Origin: Herbiconiux oxytropis
GTDB lineage: Bacteria > Actinomycetota > Actinomycetes > Actinomycetales > Microbacteriaceae
Length of the DNA stretch: 64,000 nucleotides
Assembly: GCF_024979315.1 (NCBI RefSeq)
Contig: NZ_JANLCK010000002.1
Span: forward strand, 496,001 to 560,000
Direction of reading: 5' to 3'
Shown: positions 1 to 8,095 of the stretch, piece after piece
Layout of the letters: the number at the start of each line of letters is the position of its first letter
Position numbering within the stretch: position 1 is the first letter of the stretch
Notes under the pieces: generated by a model
The model's database searches: none
What the model saw: only the letters and a program-made list of their open reading frames with translations
What the model was told of the DNA's origin: nothing
Program-made: the position numbers and the translations under genes

Positions 1-2276
1 TCCACGCTCAGGCGTGCGAGCTCCTCCGAGAGGTCGCCCACCTGCCTGGCACCGAGCGCCACGAGTCCCACGATGCCCATCGTGACGCCCACGAGCGTTC
101 CGATGAGGGCGCGCCGTCCGCGCCGCATGGGCTTGTTGTGCTGCGCGATCTTCACCGGAAGGCGCCGCAGCACGAGCACGAAGACCACGATCGTGACGGT
201 CTCGACGAGCGCCTGCGTGAGTGCGAGGTCCGGGGCGCCGTGGAAGGCGAAGAGCGCCACCATGCCGAAGCCCGTGGCGCCCACGAGCAGCACGGCGGCG
301 AGGCGGTGGGTGGCCCGCGCGGCCATCACGGCGGCCACGCCCATGGCGGCGGCGATGAAGATCTGCACCGGGTAGTCGAACAGCACGATCTCGCTCGGCC
401 AGGTGCGGTTGAAGGCGGTGGTGAGGCCGAGGCAGAGCACGAAGACCACGAGGATCGTGCCGAGGTACTGCGGCAGACCGCCCTTCTGGGCGAACAGAGT
501 GACCTTGGCCGCGCCCTGGTCGACACCGCGGATGATCGACAGGTACCCGCGCGAGGCGTCGACCAGCGGCGGCACCTTGCGCTGCAGCTTCGCGAAGGGC
601 TTGCGCACGGCGAACAGGCCGAGCCCGGCGGCGATGATGAGCACCGAGATGCCCAGCGCGGGCTCGAAGCCGTGCCAGAGGGCCAGGTGGTAGGTGCCGT
701 GGCCCTCGTCGCCGCTCCCGCCGACGAACGCGAAGTCGCGCGTGACGCCGCCGGCCCGGAGGCTCTTGGCACTGACGCTGTCGGCATACACCTCGAGGGC
801 CGTGCTCAGCGGGGCGGCGAGGAATCCGCCCGCGATGGTGGCGAGGGTGAGGATGACGGGGGCGACCAGGATGCCGCGAGAGGGCGGGTGCGGCTCGTGG
901 CCCGCATCCGCGGCCTTCTTCGCGCGCTGGGCGGCCGCGGCATCCGCTGCTGTGCGCCCGGATTCGCCCTTCTTGGTGAAGAAGGCGCCCCAGAAGAAGC
1001 GGGCGCTGTAGGCGACGGTGAGGATCGAGCCGAGGCTCACGCCCACGAGGGCCACCCAGCCCCAGGCGTCGCCGGCCTCGCCCGCGTGCAGGAAGGCGGA
1101 GAGCACGGCCTCCTTCGAGACGAAGCCGAGCAGCGGCGGGATGCCGGCCATGCTCGCCACGGCGATGAGCGCCACGGCGGCGAGCACCGGCCGGCGGCGG
1201 CCGAGGCCGGAGATCTCGCGGAGGTCGCGGGTGCCCTCGTCGTGGTCGACGATGCCGACCACGAGGAAGAGGGTGGCTTTGAAGAGGGCGTGCGCGAGCA
1301 GCAGCGCGGCGCCGGCGAGGGCGGCGTCGCGCGATCCGAAGCCCACCACCACGGTGAGGAAGCCGAGCTGGCTGACCGTGCCGTAGGCGAGCAGGAGCTT
1401 GAGGTCGTACTGCCGGAGCGACCGCCAGGCGCCGACGAGCATGGTCCAGACGCCGAACGCCACGAGCACCGGCACCCAGCCGGGGGTGTCGGCGAAGCCG
1501 GGGGAGAAGCGCGCCACGAGGTAGATGCCGGCCTTCACCATCGCGGCGGCGTGGAGGTAGGCACTGACAGGGGTGGGGGCGGCCATGGCGGCCGGCAGCC
1601 AGAAATGGAAGGGCACGAGCGCCGACTTCGAGAGCGCTCCGACCAGGATGAGCATGATCGCGGTGGTGACCAGGCCGCTCGCCGCGGGCGGCTCGGCCAC
1701 GAGCGCCTCGATCGAGCTCGTGCCCGCCTCGGTCGAGAGCAGGATGATGCCGACGAGCATGGCGAGGCCGCCGAAGGTGGTCACGAGGAGCGCCTGCAGG
1801 GCGGCTCCTCGGCTCTCCTTGCGGCCCGTGTAGTGGCCGATGAGGAGGTAGGAGAGCACGCTCGTGATCTCCCAGAACATGAACATGATGTAGATGTCGT
1901 CGGCGGTGACGAGGCCGTACATCGTGCCGGCGAAGGCGAGCAGCAGCGCGGCGAAGCGGCCGAGCTGAGGCTCGCTGTCGCTGAAGTAGCGGGCGCAGTA
2001 GACGAGCACGAGCGCGCCGACGCCCGTCACCACGAGCGCGAGCAGCCACGCGAGGAGGTCGACGCGGAAGGAGAAGGCGATGCCCAGCTGCGGGATCCAC
2101 GGCACCGACTGGGTGGCCTGCTCGCCCGCGAGGACCGTGCTGGTCTGACTGAGGGTGTAGGCGAAGGCGGCGGCCGGGAGCACCGCGACGAGGTAGAAGA
2201 CCTTCGTGCCGAGGGCCCTGGTGAGCAGCGGAGTGAGCGCTGAGAGCCCTGCGAACAGCAGCAGGACCAGGATCAC
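1..2276 (-). CDS. mrpA: Na+/H+ antiporter subunit A (MrpA/MnhA-like), C-terminus cut by window
   Basis: Large polytopic membrane protein of the Mrp cation/proton antiporter, related to complex I subunit NuoL. The minus-strand translation begins VILVLLLFAG and shows many hydrophobic helices. It carries the family landmarks: a KSALVPFHFWLP stretch, FKATLFLVVG, and a C-terminal DUF4040-like part (GAPDLALTQALVETV). A GTG start at 2276 is preceded by GAGGAG seven bases upstream. A nearby ATG at 2289 is in another frame. About 758 codons are present and the gene runs off the left edge, where the remaining mrp genes would be expected. Expected role is Na+/pH homeostasis. The long plus-strand frame over it is a GC-rich shadow. 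Confidence 0.9.
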   Translation of the reverse strand, partial: MILVLLLFAGLSALTPLLTRALGTKVFYLVAVLPAAAFAYTLSQTSTVLAGEQATQSVPWIPQLGIAFSFRVDLLAWLLALVVTGVGALVLVYCARYFSDSEPQLGRFAALLLAFAGTMYGLVTADDIYIMFMFWEITSVLSYLLIGHYTGRKESRGAALQALLVTTFGGLAMLVGIILLSTEAGTSSIEALVAEPPAASGLVTTAIMLILVGALSKSALVPFHFWLPAAMAAPTPVSAYLHAAAMVKAGIYLVARFSPGFADTPGWVPVLVAFGVWTMLVGAWRSLRQYDLKLLLAYGTVSQLGFLTVVVGFGSRDAALAGAALLLAHALFKATLFLVVGIVDHDEGTRDLREISGLGRRRPVLAAVALIAVASMAGIPPLLGFVSKEAVLSAFLHAGEAGDAWGWVALVGVSLGSILTVAYSARFFWGAFFTKKGESGRTAADAAAAQRAKKAADAGHEPHPPSRGILVAPVILTLATIAGGFLAAPLSTALEVYADSVSAKSLRAGGVTRDFAFVGGSGDEGHGTYHLALWHGFEPALGISVLIIAAGLGLFAVRKPFAKLQRKVPPLVDASRGYLSIIRGVDQGAAKVTLFAQKGGLPQYLGTILVVFVLCLGLTTAFNRTWPSEIVLFDYPVQIFIAAAMGVAAVMAARATHRLAAVLLVGATGFGMVALFAFHGAPDLALTQALVETVTIVVFVLVLRRLPVKIAQHNKPMRRGRRALIGTLVGVTMGIVGLVALGARQVGDLSEELARLSV

Positions 2277-2366
2277 GCGGACTCCTCATGTCGGGGAGAG
2301 GGCAGGGTTGCCAAGTCTACCGTCGCTTCGCGGGTGGTCGGTCGCGGGGGCGTAGGCTCGGCCTCC

Positions 2367-3293
2367 ATGAGCTCTCTCGTGGTGCATGAGGTTGCGGGCG
2401 GCGGGCCCTACGGGGTCGCTGTGACCGAGGACGGGGCGGTGTGGGCGACGCTCGTGCACGGCTCGGCCGTGCTGCGGGTGGGTGGGGTCGCGGGGGGCTC
2501 GACGGTCTCGACGGTCTCGCGGTTCCCGCTCGGGGAGGGGTCGCAGCCGTCGCAGGTGGCGGCTGCGGGGTCGGACTCCGTCTGGGTCACCGACACGACG
2601 GGCGACCGGCTGGTGCTGCTCGGGCCGGCGGGTGAGCTGCGATCGGTGGCGGTGCCCTCGGTGGGGTCGGAGCCCTACGGCGTCGTGTCGCTCGATGACG
2701 GCAGCGCCTGGTTCACCGGGATGGCCAACGACACCCTCGGTCGGATCGGCATCCTGGGTGGCGTCGCCGAGTTCGCGGCGGGGACCGACGACGGCCTCGT
2801 CTCGATGATCGCGGCATCCGGGGAGTCGCTCTGGTTCACGGCCAACCGGGCGGGCGTCGTCGGGTACGTGCGGGGCGGCGACTCCGCGCCCGTGCTGCAT
2901 CAGCTGCCGACGCCGGATGCGGGGCCGGTGGGCATCACGGTGGCCGACGACGGGGCCGCGTGGTTCTGCGAGATCCTCGCGGGGGCCGTGGGGCGGATCG
3001 ACCGGGCCGGGCGGATCACCGAGTTCGCGCTGCCCGAGCCGGGATCGAAGCCGCACGCGATCGTGGCCGACCACGGCGCGGGTGCGGGTGCGGGTGCGGG
3101 TGCTGGTGCGGGTTGCTGGTTCACCCTGTGGGGATCGAACCAGCTCGGCCACGTGACGCTCACGGGGGAGTTCTCGTTCGTCGACCTCGCGCCGTCGGGC
3201 CACAGCGAGCCGCACGGTCTCGCGGTGGCGCCCTCGGGCGCGGTGTGGGTGGCGATGGAGTCCGGCGCGCTCGTCGAAGTGATCCCCGGCTAG
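2367..3293 (+). CDS. Vgb-like streptogramin B lyase family beta-propeller protein
   Basis: A 308-residue protein built of repeated W(F/V)T and G(R/H)(I/V) blades, as in virginiamycin B lyase (Vgb), which linearises type B streptogramins by eliminative ring opening. His230 (SKPHA), the EPHG motif at 281-284 and AME at 296-298 sit where characterised Vgb enzymes have their catalytic residues. A (Gly-Ala)n run at about 238-248, coded by GGTGCG hexamers, lengthens the loop between His230 and EPHG. ATG at 2367 is chosen because TAGGCT lies 8 nt upstream, suggesting a leaderless transcript. The stop overlaps that of the convergent thioredoxin-like gene. Many chromosomal Vgb homologues have no proven resistance role, so the substrate is an inference. 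Confidence 0.8.
   Translation: MSSLVVHEVAGGGPYGVAVTEDGAVWATLVHGSAVLRVGGVAGGSTVSTVSRFPLGEGSQPSQVAAAGSDSVWVTDTTGDRLVLLGPAGELRSVAVPSVGSEPYGVVSLDDGSAWFTGMANDTLGRIGILGGVAEFAAGTDDGLVSMIAASGESLWFTANRAGVVGYVRGGDSAPVLHQLPTPDAGPVGITVADDGAAWFCEILAGAVGRIDRAGRITEFALPEPGSKPHAIVADHGAGAGAGAGAGAGCWFTLWGSNQLGHVTLTGEFSFVDLAPSGHSEPHGLAVAPSGAVWVAMESGALVEVIPG
3077..3116 (+). repeat. GGTGCG hexanucleotide repeat inside the Vgb-like gene
   Basis: About six near-perfect GGTGCG/GGTGCT units code for alternating Gly-Ala. Unit changes of 6 bp keep the reading frame, so they would alter loop length rather than switch the gene off. Confidence 0.8.
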
Positions 3294-3619
3294 GGGAGTG
3301 CGGCGGCGAGGGCGCGGAGCACGTGCTCCGCGGTGGGAACGCCGGCGGCTCGCATCCGCTCGATGCCGTCGGCGCCCGTGATGACCACGGTGGGGGTCGC
3401 GGTGATGCCCGCGGCCTCGCTCGCGGCGGGGTCGTCGGCGACGTTGATCTCGTTCCACGCCACGCGCTCGCCGAGGAGCGGCGCTATCCGTGCGAGGGTC
3501 TCGCGGGTGCTCGAGCAGGCGCCGCAGAAGCTCGAGGAGTAGAGGGTCACGCGGAGTTCGGGCACCTCCTCCACAACACCCGCCCCCGCTCCCGGATTCC
3601 CCACCCCCGTCGACCGCAC
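3290..3619 (-). CDS. Thioredoxin/glutaredoxin-like protein
   Basis: Small redox protein with the active-site motif FCGAC (CxxC) directly after the first strand LRVTLYSSS. A cis-proline segment TPTVVI is typical of the thioredoxin fold. It probably exchanges disulfides in the cytoplasm, with substrate unknown. The open frame has 109 codons from a GTG at 3619, but the first 20 residues are low-complexity. The true start may be an internal GTG (3565 or 3550) near a GGAGGAG sequence. It is divergent from purA, and its stop overlaps that of the Vgb-like gene. Confidence 0.72.
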   Translation of the reverse strand: MRSTGVGNPGAGAGVVEEVPELRVTLYSSSFCGACSSTRETLARIAPLLGERVAWNEINVADDPAASEAAGITATPTVVITGADGIERMRAAGVPTAEHVLRALAAALP

Positions 3620-3705
3620 AGCTCCCGGATGACGCCCACGATAGAATCAGCTGTCATCCGGCACCGTCCGTCGGGCACTGACAGAGGAACCCGGAGGGAA
3701 TCCAC

Positions 3706-4992
3706 ATGCCAGCGATCGTCCTGATCGGAGCCCAGTGGGGCGACGAAGGCAAGGGCAAGGCCACCGACCTCCTCGGCAGCCGTGTCGACTACGTCGTGAA
3801 GTTCAACGGCGGCAACAACGCCGGTCACACCGTGGTGGTGGGCGACAAGAAGTACGCCCTGCACCTGCTGCCCTCCGGCATCCTCACCCCCGGTGTCACT
3901 CCCGTCATCTCCAACGGAGTGGTGGTCGACGTCGAGGTGCTCTTCCACGAGCTCGAGGCCCTCGGCTCCCGCGGTGTCGACGTGTCGAAGCTGCTGGTCT
4001 CGGCCAACGCCCACGTCATCACGCACTACCACCGCACGCTCGACAAGGTGACGGAGCGCTTCCTCGGCAAGCGCCAGATCGGCACCACAGGCCGCGGCAT
4101 CGGCCCGGCCTACGCCGACAAGATCAACCGCGTCGGCATCCGCATCCAGGATCTGTTCGACGAGGGCATCCTGCGCCAGAAGGTCGAGGGCGCGCTCGAC
4201 CTCAAGAACCACATCCTCGTGAAGGTCTACAACCGCCGCTCGATCGAGGCGAACGAGGTGGTCGACGACCTGCTCTCCTACCGCGAGCGGCTGCGGCCCA
4301 TGGTGGCCGACACCTCGCTCGTGCTCAACCGGGCGCTGAGCGAGGGCAAGACCGTGCTCTTCGAGGGCGGCCAGGCCACGATGCTCGACGTCGACCACGG
4401 CACCTACCCGTTCGTCACCTCGTCGAACGCCACGTCCGGCGGTGCGGCCACGGGTTCGGGCGTCGCGCCCAACCGGATCGACCGGGTCATCGCGGTCGTC
4501 AAGGCCTACACCACGAGGGTCGGGGCGGGTCCGTTCCCCACCGAGCTCTTCGACGAGTCGGGCGAGTTCCTGCGCTCGAAGGGCTTCGAGTTCGGCACCA
4601 CCACCGGCCGCCCGCGTCGCACCGGCTGGTATGACGCGCCGATCGCCCGCTACACCGCGCGCATCAACGGTGTCACCGACTTCGTGCTCACCAAGCTCGA
4701 CGTGCTCACCGGCCTCAAGACCATCCCCGTGTGCGTGGCCTACGAGGTCGACGGCGTGCGGGTCGACGAGGTGCCCGTCTCCCAGACCGACTTCCACCAC
4801 GCGAAGCCGATCTACGAGGAGTTCGAGGGCTGGAGCGAAGACATCACGGGCGTCCGCGAGTTCGACGACCTGCCGGCGGCCGCCCAGCGCTATGTGCTCG
4901 CCCTCGAGCAGATGAGCGACTCCCGCATCTCGGCCATCGGAGTGGGCCCCGCCCGCGACGCCATCGTCACCCGCCACGACCTGCTCTCGTAG
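3706..4992 (+). CDS. purA: Adenylosuccinate synthase
   Basis: Catalyses GTP-dependent condensation of IMP with aspartate to adenylosuccinate, the first committed step to AMP. The 428-residue length is normal. The N-terminus carries GDEGKGK (12-18) with the catalytic Asp, and His41 lies in NNAGHTVV. The IMP/GTP-binding block [11 protein letters not shown] is also present. ATG at 3706 follows a GGAGGG ribosome-binding site. The gene stands alone, far from purL and purSQ in this window, and is followed by a long palindrome at 4999-5075. Confidence 0.98.
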   Translation: MPAIVLIGAQWGDEGKGKATDLLGSRVDYVVKFNGGNNAGHTVVVGDKKYALHLLPSGILTPGVTPVISNGVVVDVEVLFHELEALGSRGVDVSKLLVSANAHVITHYHRTLDKVTERFLGKRQIGTTGRGIGPAYADKINRVGIRIQDLFDEGILRQKVEGALDLKNHILVKVYNRRSIEANEVVDDLLSYRERLRPMVADTSLVLNRALSEGKTVLFEGGQATMLDVDHGTYPFVTSSNATSGGAATGSGVAPNRIDRVIAVVKAYTTRVGAGPFPTELFDESGEFLRSKGFEFGTTTGRPRRTGWYDAPIARYTARINGVTDFVLTKLDVLTGLKTIPVCVAYEVDGVRVDEVPVSQTDFHHAKPIYEEFEGWSEDITGVREFDDLPAAAQRYVLALEQMSDSRISAIGVGPARDAIVTRHDLLS

Positions 4993-4998
4993 GGGCCG

Positions 4999-5075
4999 GC
5001 AGCCGCGGCGTCGGTAACGACGGAGCCTCGTCCGGAACGCGAGGCATTCCTCCGTCGTTCCCGCTCCGCGGCTGC
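4999..5075. terminator. Long palindrome at the purA / DinB-protein convergent junction
   Basis: Imperfect inverted repeat of about 26 bp arms. The left arm (4999-5025) and right arm (5050-5075) share GCAGCCGCGG and AACGACGGAG. An inner CCTCG/CGAGG pair extends the stem. A second copy of the right-arm core, CCTCCGTCGTTCCCGCT, follows at about 5079-5095. The position between two convergent genes suggests a bidirectional terminator. Confidence 0.65.
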
Positions 5076-5158
5076 TTCCTCCGTCGTTCCCGCTGCGCAC
5101 GAAGAGTCCGCGGGGGACGTCGTCCGTCCGCACCCGGATGAGGGGGCTTGGGCGATGC

Positions 5159-5767
5159 TCAGACCAGGGAGTAGCCGGCGGGGAGGGTCGTGCGGCCCGT
5201 GAGGGCGAGGAGGAGGAGGTCGCCGTCTCCGCGGGCGGCGGCGACTCCGGAGGCGAGCGTGAGTGTTGCAGCGATGGCCTCGGAGGACTGGCCGTGCGGG
5301 AGGTCTGTGGCGCGGGAGATGTCGAGGGAGTGCACGACGAGCTCGAAGACCCGGGTGCGGAGGTATTCGCCGAGCTCGATGCCGAGTCCGCCGATCGAGA
5401 CGATGCGTTCCGCGGGCGCGGTGTCGACGAGTGCGGTGGCCCGGGTGATCGCGTCGGCGATGGATCGGGCCGGGTCGTCGCCGAGCCAGATGCCCGCCTC
5501 GACGCCGCGTGCGGCGACCGCGGCGGGGTCGGTGAGGTCGCTGTAGACGCGGGCGTAGTAGTTCTCCGCGTTCGGCACGCTCGGGAAGCCGGGGTCGTCG
5601 AGCAGGAGGTAGCTCTCCACCGTCAGGATGGCCCGGGTGGTGTGGCCGACGAGCGAGCGCACCGTCCAGTCGCCGAGCGCAGGCGAGTCCCACCGGTCGT
5701 CCGGGATCCTCGTGACGAGGTCGTGGAACGCGGTGGCGGAGTGGAAGAACATGGCGGCACTGCCCAT
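5159..5767 (-). CDS. Mycothiol-dependent maleylpyruvate isomerase-type (DinB-fold) protein
   Basis: The 202-residue protein begins with a helical segment containing LGDWTVRSLVGHTTRAIL and has a later helix with FELVVHSLDISRA. This matches the N-terminal metal-binding DinB-like domain of the MDMPI/TIGR03083 group, in which histidines bind a divalent metal and some members use mycothiol as thiol cofactor. No C-terminal SCP2-like domain is present. The substrate cannot be told. The start ATG at 5767 has no strong ribosome-binding site, but CACGAT lies 6 nt upstream. An internal ATG at 5752 is an alternative. Confidence 0.75.
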   Translation of the reverse strand: MGSAAMFFHSATAFHDLVTRIPDDRWDSPALGDWTVRSLVGHTTRAILTVESYLLLDDPGFPSVPNAENYYARVYSDLTDPAAVAARGVEAGIWLGDDPARSIADAITRATALVDTAPAERIVSIGGLGIELGEYLRTRVFELVVHSLDISRATDLPHGQSSEAIAATLTLASGVAAARGDGDLLLLALTGRTTLPAGYSLV

Positions 5768-5827
5768 GTCACCATCGTGGCACAGCCCCGCCCGCAGCGG
5801 CGCCGCTCGCTGACGGGTGCGCAGCGC

Positions 5828-6646
5828 TCAGGGCAGATGCTTGAGGTGTTCGGTCAGGCCGAGGCGCACGGTGGGCCACTCGGGGGCGATGATGGAGAAG
5901 ACCACGACATCGCGCACCGTGCCGTCGCGCCAGAGGTCGTGGTGGCGGAGGATGCCGTCCTGCTTCGCGCCGAGAGCGGCGATCGCCGCCCGGGAGCGCC
6001 GATTGTGCCAGTGCGTGCGCAGCTCGACGGCGATGCAGTCGAGCTGGTCGAAGGCGCGCTCGAGCTGAAGCAGCTTGATCTCCTTGTTGAGGCCTGTGCC
6101 CTGGGCGCTCGGGGCGATCCACGTGGAACCGATCTCGAGGCGTCGGTCTTCGGGCCGGATGTTGAGGTAGGTGGTCATCCCGATGGCACGCCCGTCCGAC
6201 ACCCGGCGGATGGCCCACGGCACCACGAGTCCTGAGGCGTGCCGTTCGAGTCTGCGGTCGATCTCGGCCGCCATGCCCGCCGGAGACGGCAGCCGCGTGA
6301 ACCAGACGTCGTGGATCGGAGCCACCTCCTCGGCGAGCTCCTCGGCGTGCGACGGATGCAACGGCTCGAGCACCGCGATCCGCCCCGCCAGCCGTGGAAC
6401 CTCGAAAAACCGCCCGCGCCCCTCCGCGTGTGCCGTGACGGTCGCTGCAGCATCCGTGCTCGCTCCGGAGGCGGCGCTGGGCCCGCCTGCGCCGGGCTCG
6501 CCTGCGCTGGACTGACCTGCGCCGGGGTCGCCTGCGCTGGGCCCGCCTGCGCTGGACTGGCCTGCGCTTGACTGGCCCGCGCTGGACCGGCCCTCGCCGG
6601 GCGCATCCGCGCCGGACTCCGCCGCACCCTCATCGTCCCTCGCCAT
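5828..6646 (-). CDS. GNAT family N-acetyltransferase with repetitive N-terminal tail
   Basis: A RimJ/RimL-like GNAT domain occupies residues about 85-272. It has the acetyl-CoA loop region EIGSTWIAPSAQGTGLN and the terminal strand VVVFSIIAPEWP. The first 75 residues are an unusual low-complexity tail made of five-residue units (SSAGQ, PSAGD, PGAGG) coded by a 15-bp repeat. The ATG at 6646 is supported by a TAGCAT hexamer exactly 6 nt upstream (leaderless type). A later start that would remove the tail cannot be excluded. It is divergent from, and similar at its C-terminus to, the GNAT gene at 6693. The substrate is unknown. Confidence 0.8.
   Translation of the reverse strand: MARDDEGAAESGADAPGEGRSSAGQSSAGQSSAGGPSAGDPGAGQSSAGEPGAGGPSAASGASTDAAATVTAHAEGRGRFFEVPRLAGRIAVLEPLHPSHAEELAEEVAPIHDVWFTRLPSPAGMAAEIDRRLERHASGLVVPWAIRRVSDGRAIGMTTYLNIRPEDRRLEIGSTWIAPSAQGTGLNKEIKLLQLERAFDQLDCIAVELRTHWHNRRSRAAIAALGAKQDGILRHHDLWRDGTVRDVVVFSIIAPEWPTVRLGLTEHLKHLP
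6467..6586. repeat. In-frame 15-bp minisatellite, about eight units
   Basis: Degenerate tandem units with a GCCTGCGCTGG core code for five-residue repeats near the N-terminus of the acetyltransferase. Copy-number change would keep the frame. Confidence 0.75.
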
Positions 6647-6652
6647 CCGCCC

Positions 6653-6658
6653 ATGCTA
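6653..6658 (-). promoter_or_regulatory. Putative -10 element (TAGCAT), leaderless acetyltransferase
   Basis: TAGCAT on the minus strand ends 6 nt before the ATG at 6646. A plus-strand CAGACT at 6681-6686 stands in the same relation to the divergent gene at 6693. Confidence 0.5.
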
Positions 6659-6692
6659 CGGACACCGCAGCCCGCGATGCCAGACTGAGGGC

Positions 6693-7337
6693 ATGGCCGC
6701 CACGCTCCCTGAGCACGCCCCGATCCAGGGCCGCTACATTCGCCTCGAACCCCTCACGCGTGAAGCCCTGCCCGAGCTGCACGCCGCGATCGGCCACCCC
6801 CAGGTCTTCGCGAGCGGCTACGGCGGCGGCCCTGAGGGTTACCGCCCCACGCCTGAGGCCTTCGCCGCCTGGGCCGAGACCTACTACCAGTGGCAGGGCG
6901 GAAACGCCTACGTCATCCGCCTCGTCGGTGGCCCGGACGACGGCCGGCTCGTGGGCACGACGACTCTCGGCGACATCGATCCGGCCCTCGAATACGCCCA
7001 CATCGGCTGGACGGCCTACGACCCCGGTGTCTGGGGCACGGTGGTGAACCCTGAAGCAAAGCTCCTCCTTCTGACTCTCGCGTTCGAGCACGGGTTCGGT
7101 CGCATCAAGATCCAGGCCGACGTGCGCAATGAACGCTCCCGGGCGGCGATCGCCCGGCTCGGCGCGACCTTCGAGGGCATCAGTCGGCGCGACCTGCCGC
7201 GCGCCGACGGAAGCTGGAGGGACTCCGCCGTGTTCTCGATCATCATCGACGACTGGCCGGCCGTGCGGGCGGGCCTGGAGCAACGTGTGGAGAAGCAGGG
7301 CGGCGGGCTGCCTGTGCAGAACTCGCGCACGGCTTGA
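6693..7337 (+). CDS. GNAT family N-acetyltransferase
   Basis: A 214-residue GNAT protein with an N-terminal LEPLTREALPELH segment, a central strand/loop EYAHIGWTAYDPGVWG and the end segment SAVFSIIIDDWPAVRAGLE. The C-terminal motif closely parallels that of the divergent acetyltransferase at 5828-6646, pointing to an old inverted duplication. The ATG at 6693 follows CAGACT by 6 nt, so the mRNA may be leaderless. Family members acetylate amino groups of proteins, amino acids or drugs. The substrate here is unknown. Confidence 0.82.
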   Translation: MAATLPEHAPIQGRYIRLEPLTREALPELHAAIGHPQVFASGYGGGPEGYRPTPEAFAAWAETYYQWQGGNAYVIRLVGGPDDGRLVGTTTLGDIDPALEYAHIGWTAYDPGVWGTVVNPEAKLLLLTLAFEHGFGRIKIQADVRNERSRAAIARLGATFEGISRRDLPRADGSWRDSAVFSIIIDDWPAVRAGLEQRVEKQGGGLPVQNSRTA

Positions 7338-7410
7338 ACGCCTGCTGACAGGTTGCGGAACGTCGGCCGCACAGATGGTGCGCGGACGCGATCAGTGATG
7401 AACTAGCACC

Positions 7411-7830
7411 ATGGAAGCCATCTACACTGCAATCGCCCATGCCTCCGGTGGAGGCCGCGACGGTCACGTCCGGAGCGAAGACGACCGTCTCGACTTCGAT
7501 ACCCGCCCCCCGAAGGAGATGGGCGGATCCGGCGAAGGGACCAACCCGGAGCAGCTCTTCGCAGCGGGTTATTCGGCCTGCTTCCTCGGCGCGGTGCACG
7601 CCGCCGGGCGCGAGCTGAAGCTCGACACCACCGACGCCGCCGTCTCGGCGAGCGTCGGCATCGGGAGCAACGGCGAGGGCGGCTTCGGACTCGAGGTCGA
7701 GCTCGACGTCTACGTGCCGAACGTGAGCCCCGAGGAGGCCAAGCAGGTCGCCGACAAGGCGCACACCATCTGCCCGTACTCCAACGCCACCCGCGGCAAC
7801 ATCGAGGTCACGGTCTCGGTCGTCGAGTAG
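7411..7830 (+). CDS. ohr: Organic hydroperoxide resistance protein
   Basis: A 139-residue thiol peroxidase of the Ohr/OsmC family that reduces organic hydroperoxides, usually using lipoyl thiols. The two reactive cysteines are present: Cys57 in YSACFLGAV and Cys121 in ICPYSNATRGN. The NPEQLFAAGY motif is also intact. No OhrR-type regulator lies beside it. A strong GC hairpin follows at 7836-7863, so the gene is probably monocistronic. Confidence 0.95.
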   Translation: MEAIYTAIAHASGGGRDGHVRSEDDRLDFDTRPPKEMGGSGEGTNPEQLFAAGYSACFLGAVHAAGRELKLDTTDAAVSASVGIGSNGEGGFGLEVELDVYVPNVSPEEAKQVADKAHTICPYSNATRGNIEVTVSVVE

Positions 7831-7835
7831 CCGAA

Positions 7836-7863
7836 CCGGCGCCGGCCCTCCAGCCGGCGCCGG
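7836..7863 (+). terminator. GC-rich hairpin after ohr
   Basis: Perfect 11-bp stem CCGGCGCCGGC / GCCGGCGCCGG with a 6-nt loop, 5 nt after the ohr stop. No T-tract follows. Confidence 0.6.
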
Positions 7864-7900
7864 CCCACCGCCAGGCTGAATGCGCGCGCTGCCATCCCGC

Positions 7901-7963
7901 CGAAGGCCAGCGCCGCCGAAGGCCGGCGCCACGAAGGCCAGCGCCACCGAAGGCCAGCGCCGC
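7901..7963. repeat. 16-bp minisatellite between ohr and the EamA transporter
   Basis: Four tandem units of about 16 bp with a CGAAGGCCAGCGCC core. The 265-bp gap also holds a duplicated GACTGCCATTC motif near 8005 and 8029. No gene is evident there. Confidence 0.8.
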
Positions 7964-8083
7964 CACCCGGCCGGGGCCGGCACCACCGCCCCATCGGCCA
8001 CGAAGACTGCCATTCTCCGCTCCGCCGACTGCCATTCCTCCTGCCCTCGCCGCCGCCGGCACCGCGCACGGTCGCCGAAGCGG

Positions 8084-8089
8084 TAGGGT
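8084..8089 (+). promoter_or_regulatory. Putative -10 element (TAGGGT), leaderless EamA transporter
   Basis: TAGGGT ends exactly 6 nt before the GTG start at 8096, and no ribosome-binding site lies between. Confidence 0.55.
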
Positions 8090-8095
8090 CTGCGA

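Noticed and set aside
138-2243. A 701-codon plus-strand open frame.
   Set aside because: Composition is Glu/His/Arg/Gly-rich low complexity and it lies opposite a clear antiporter subunit gene.
3077-3116. Phase-variable switch.
   Set aside because: The unit is 6 bp, so copy changes do not shift the frame.
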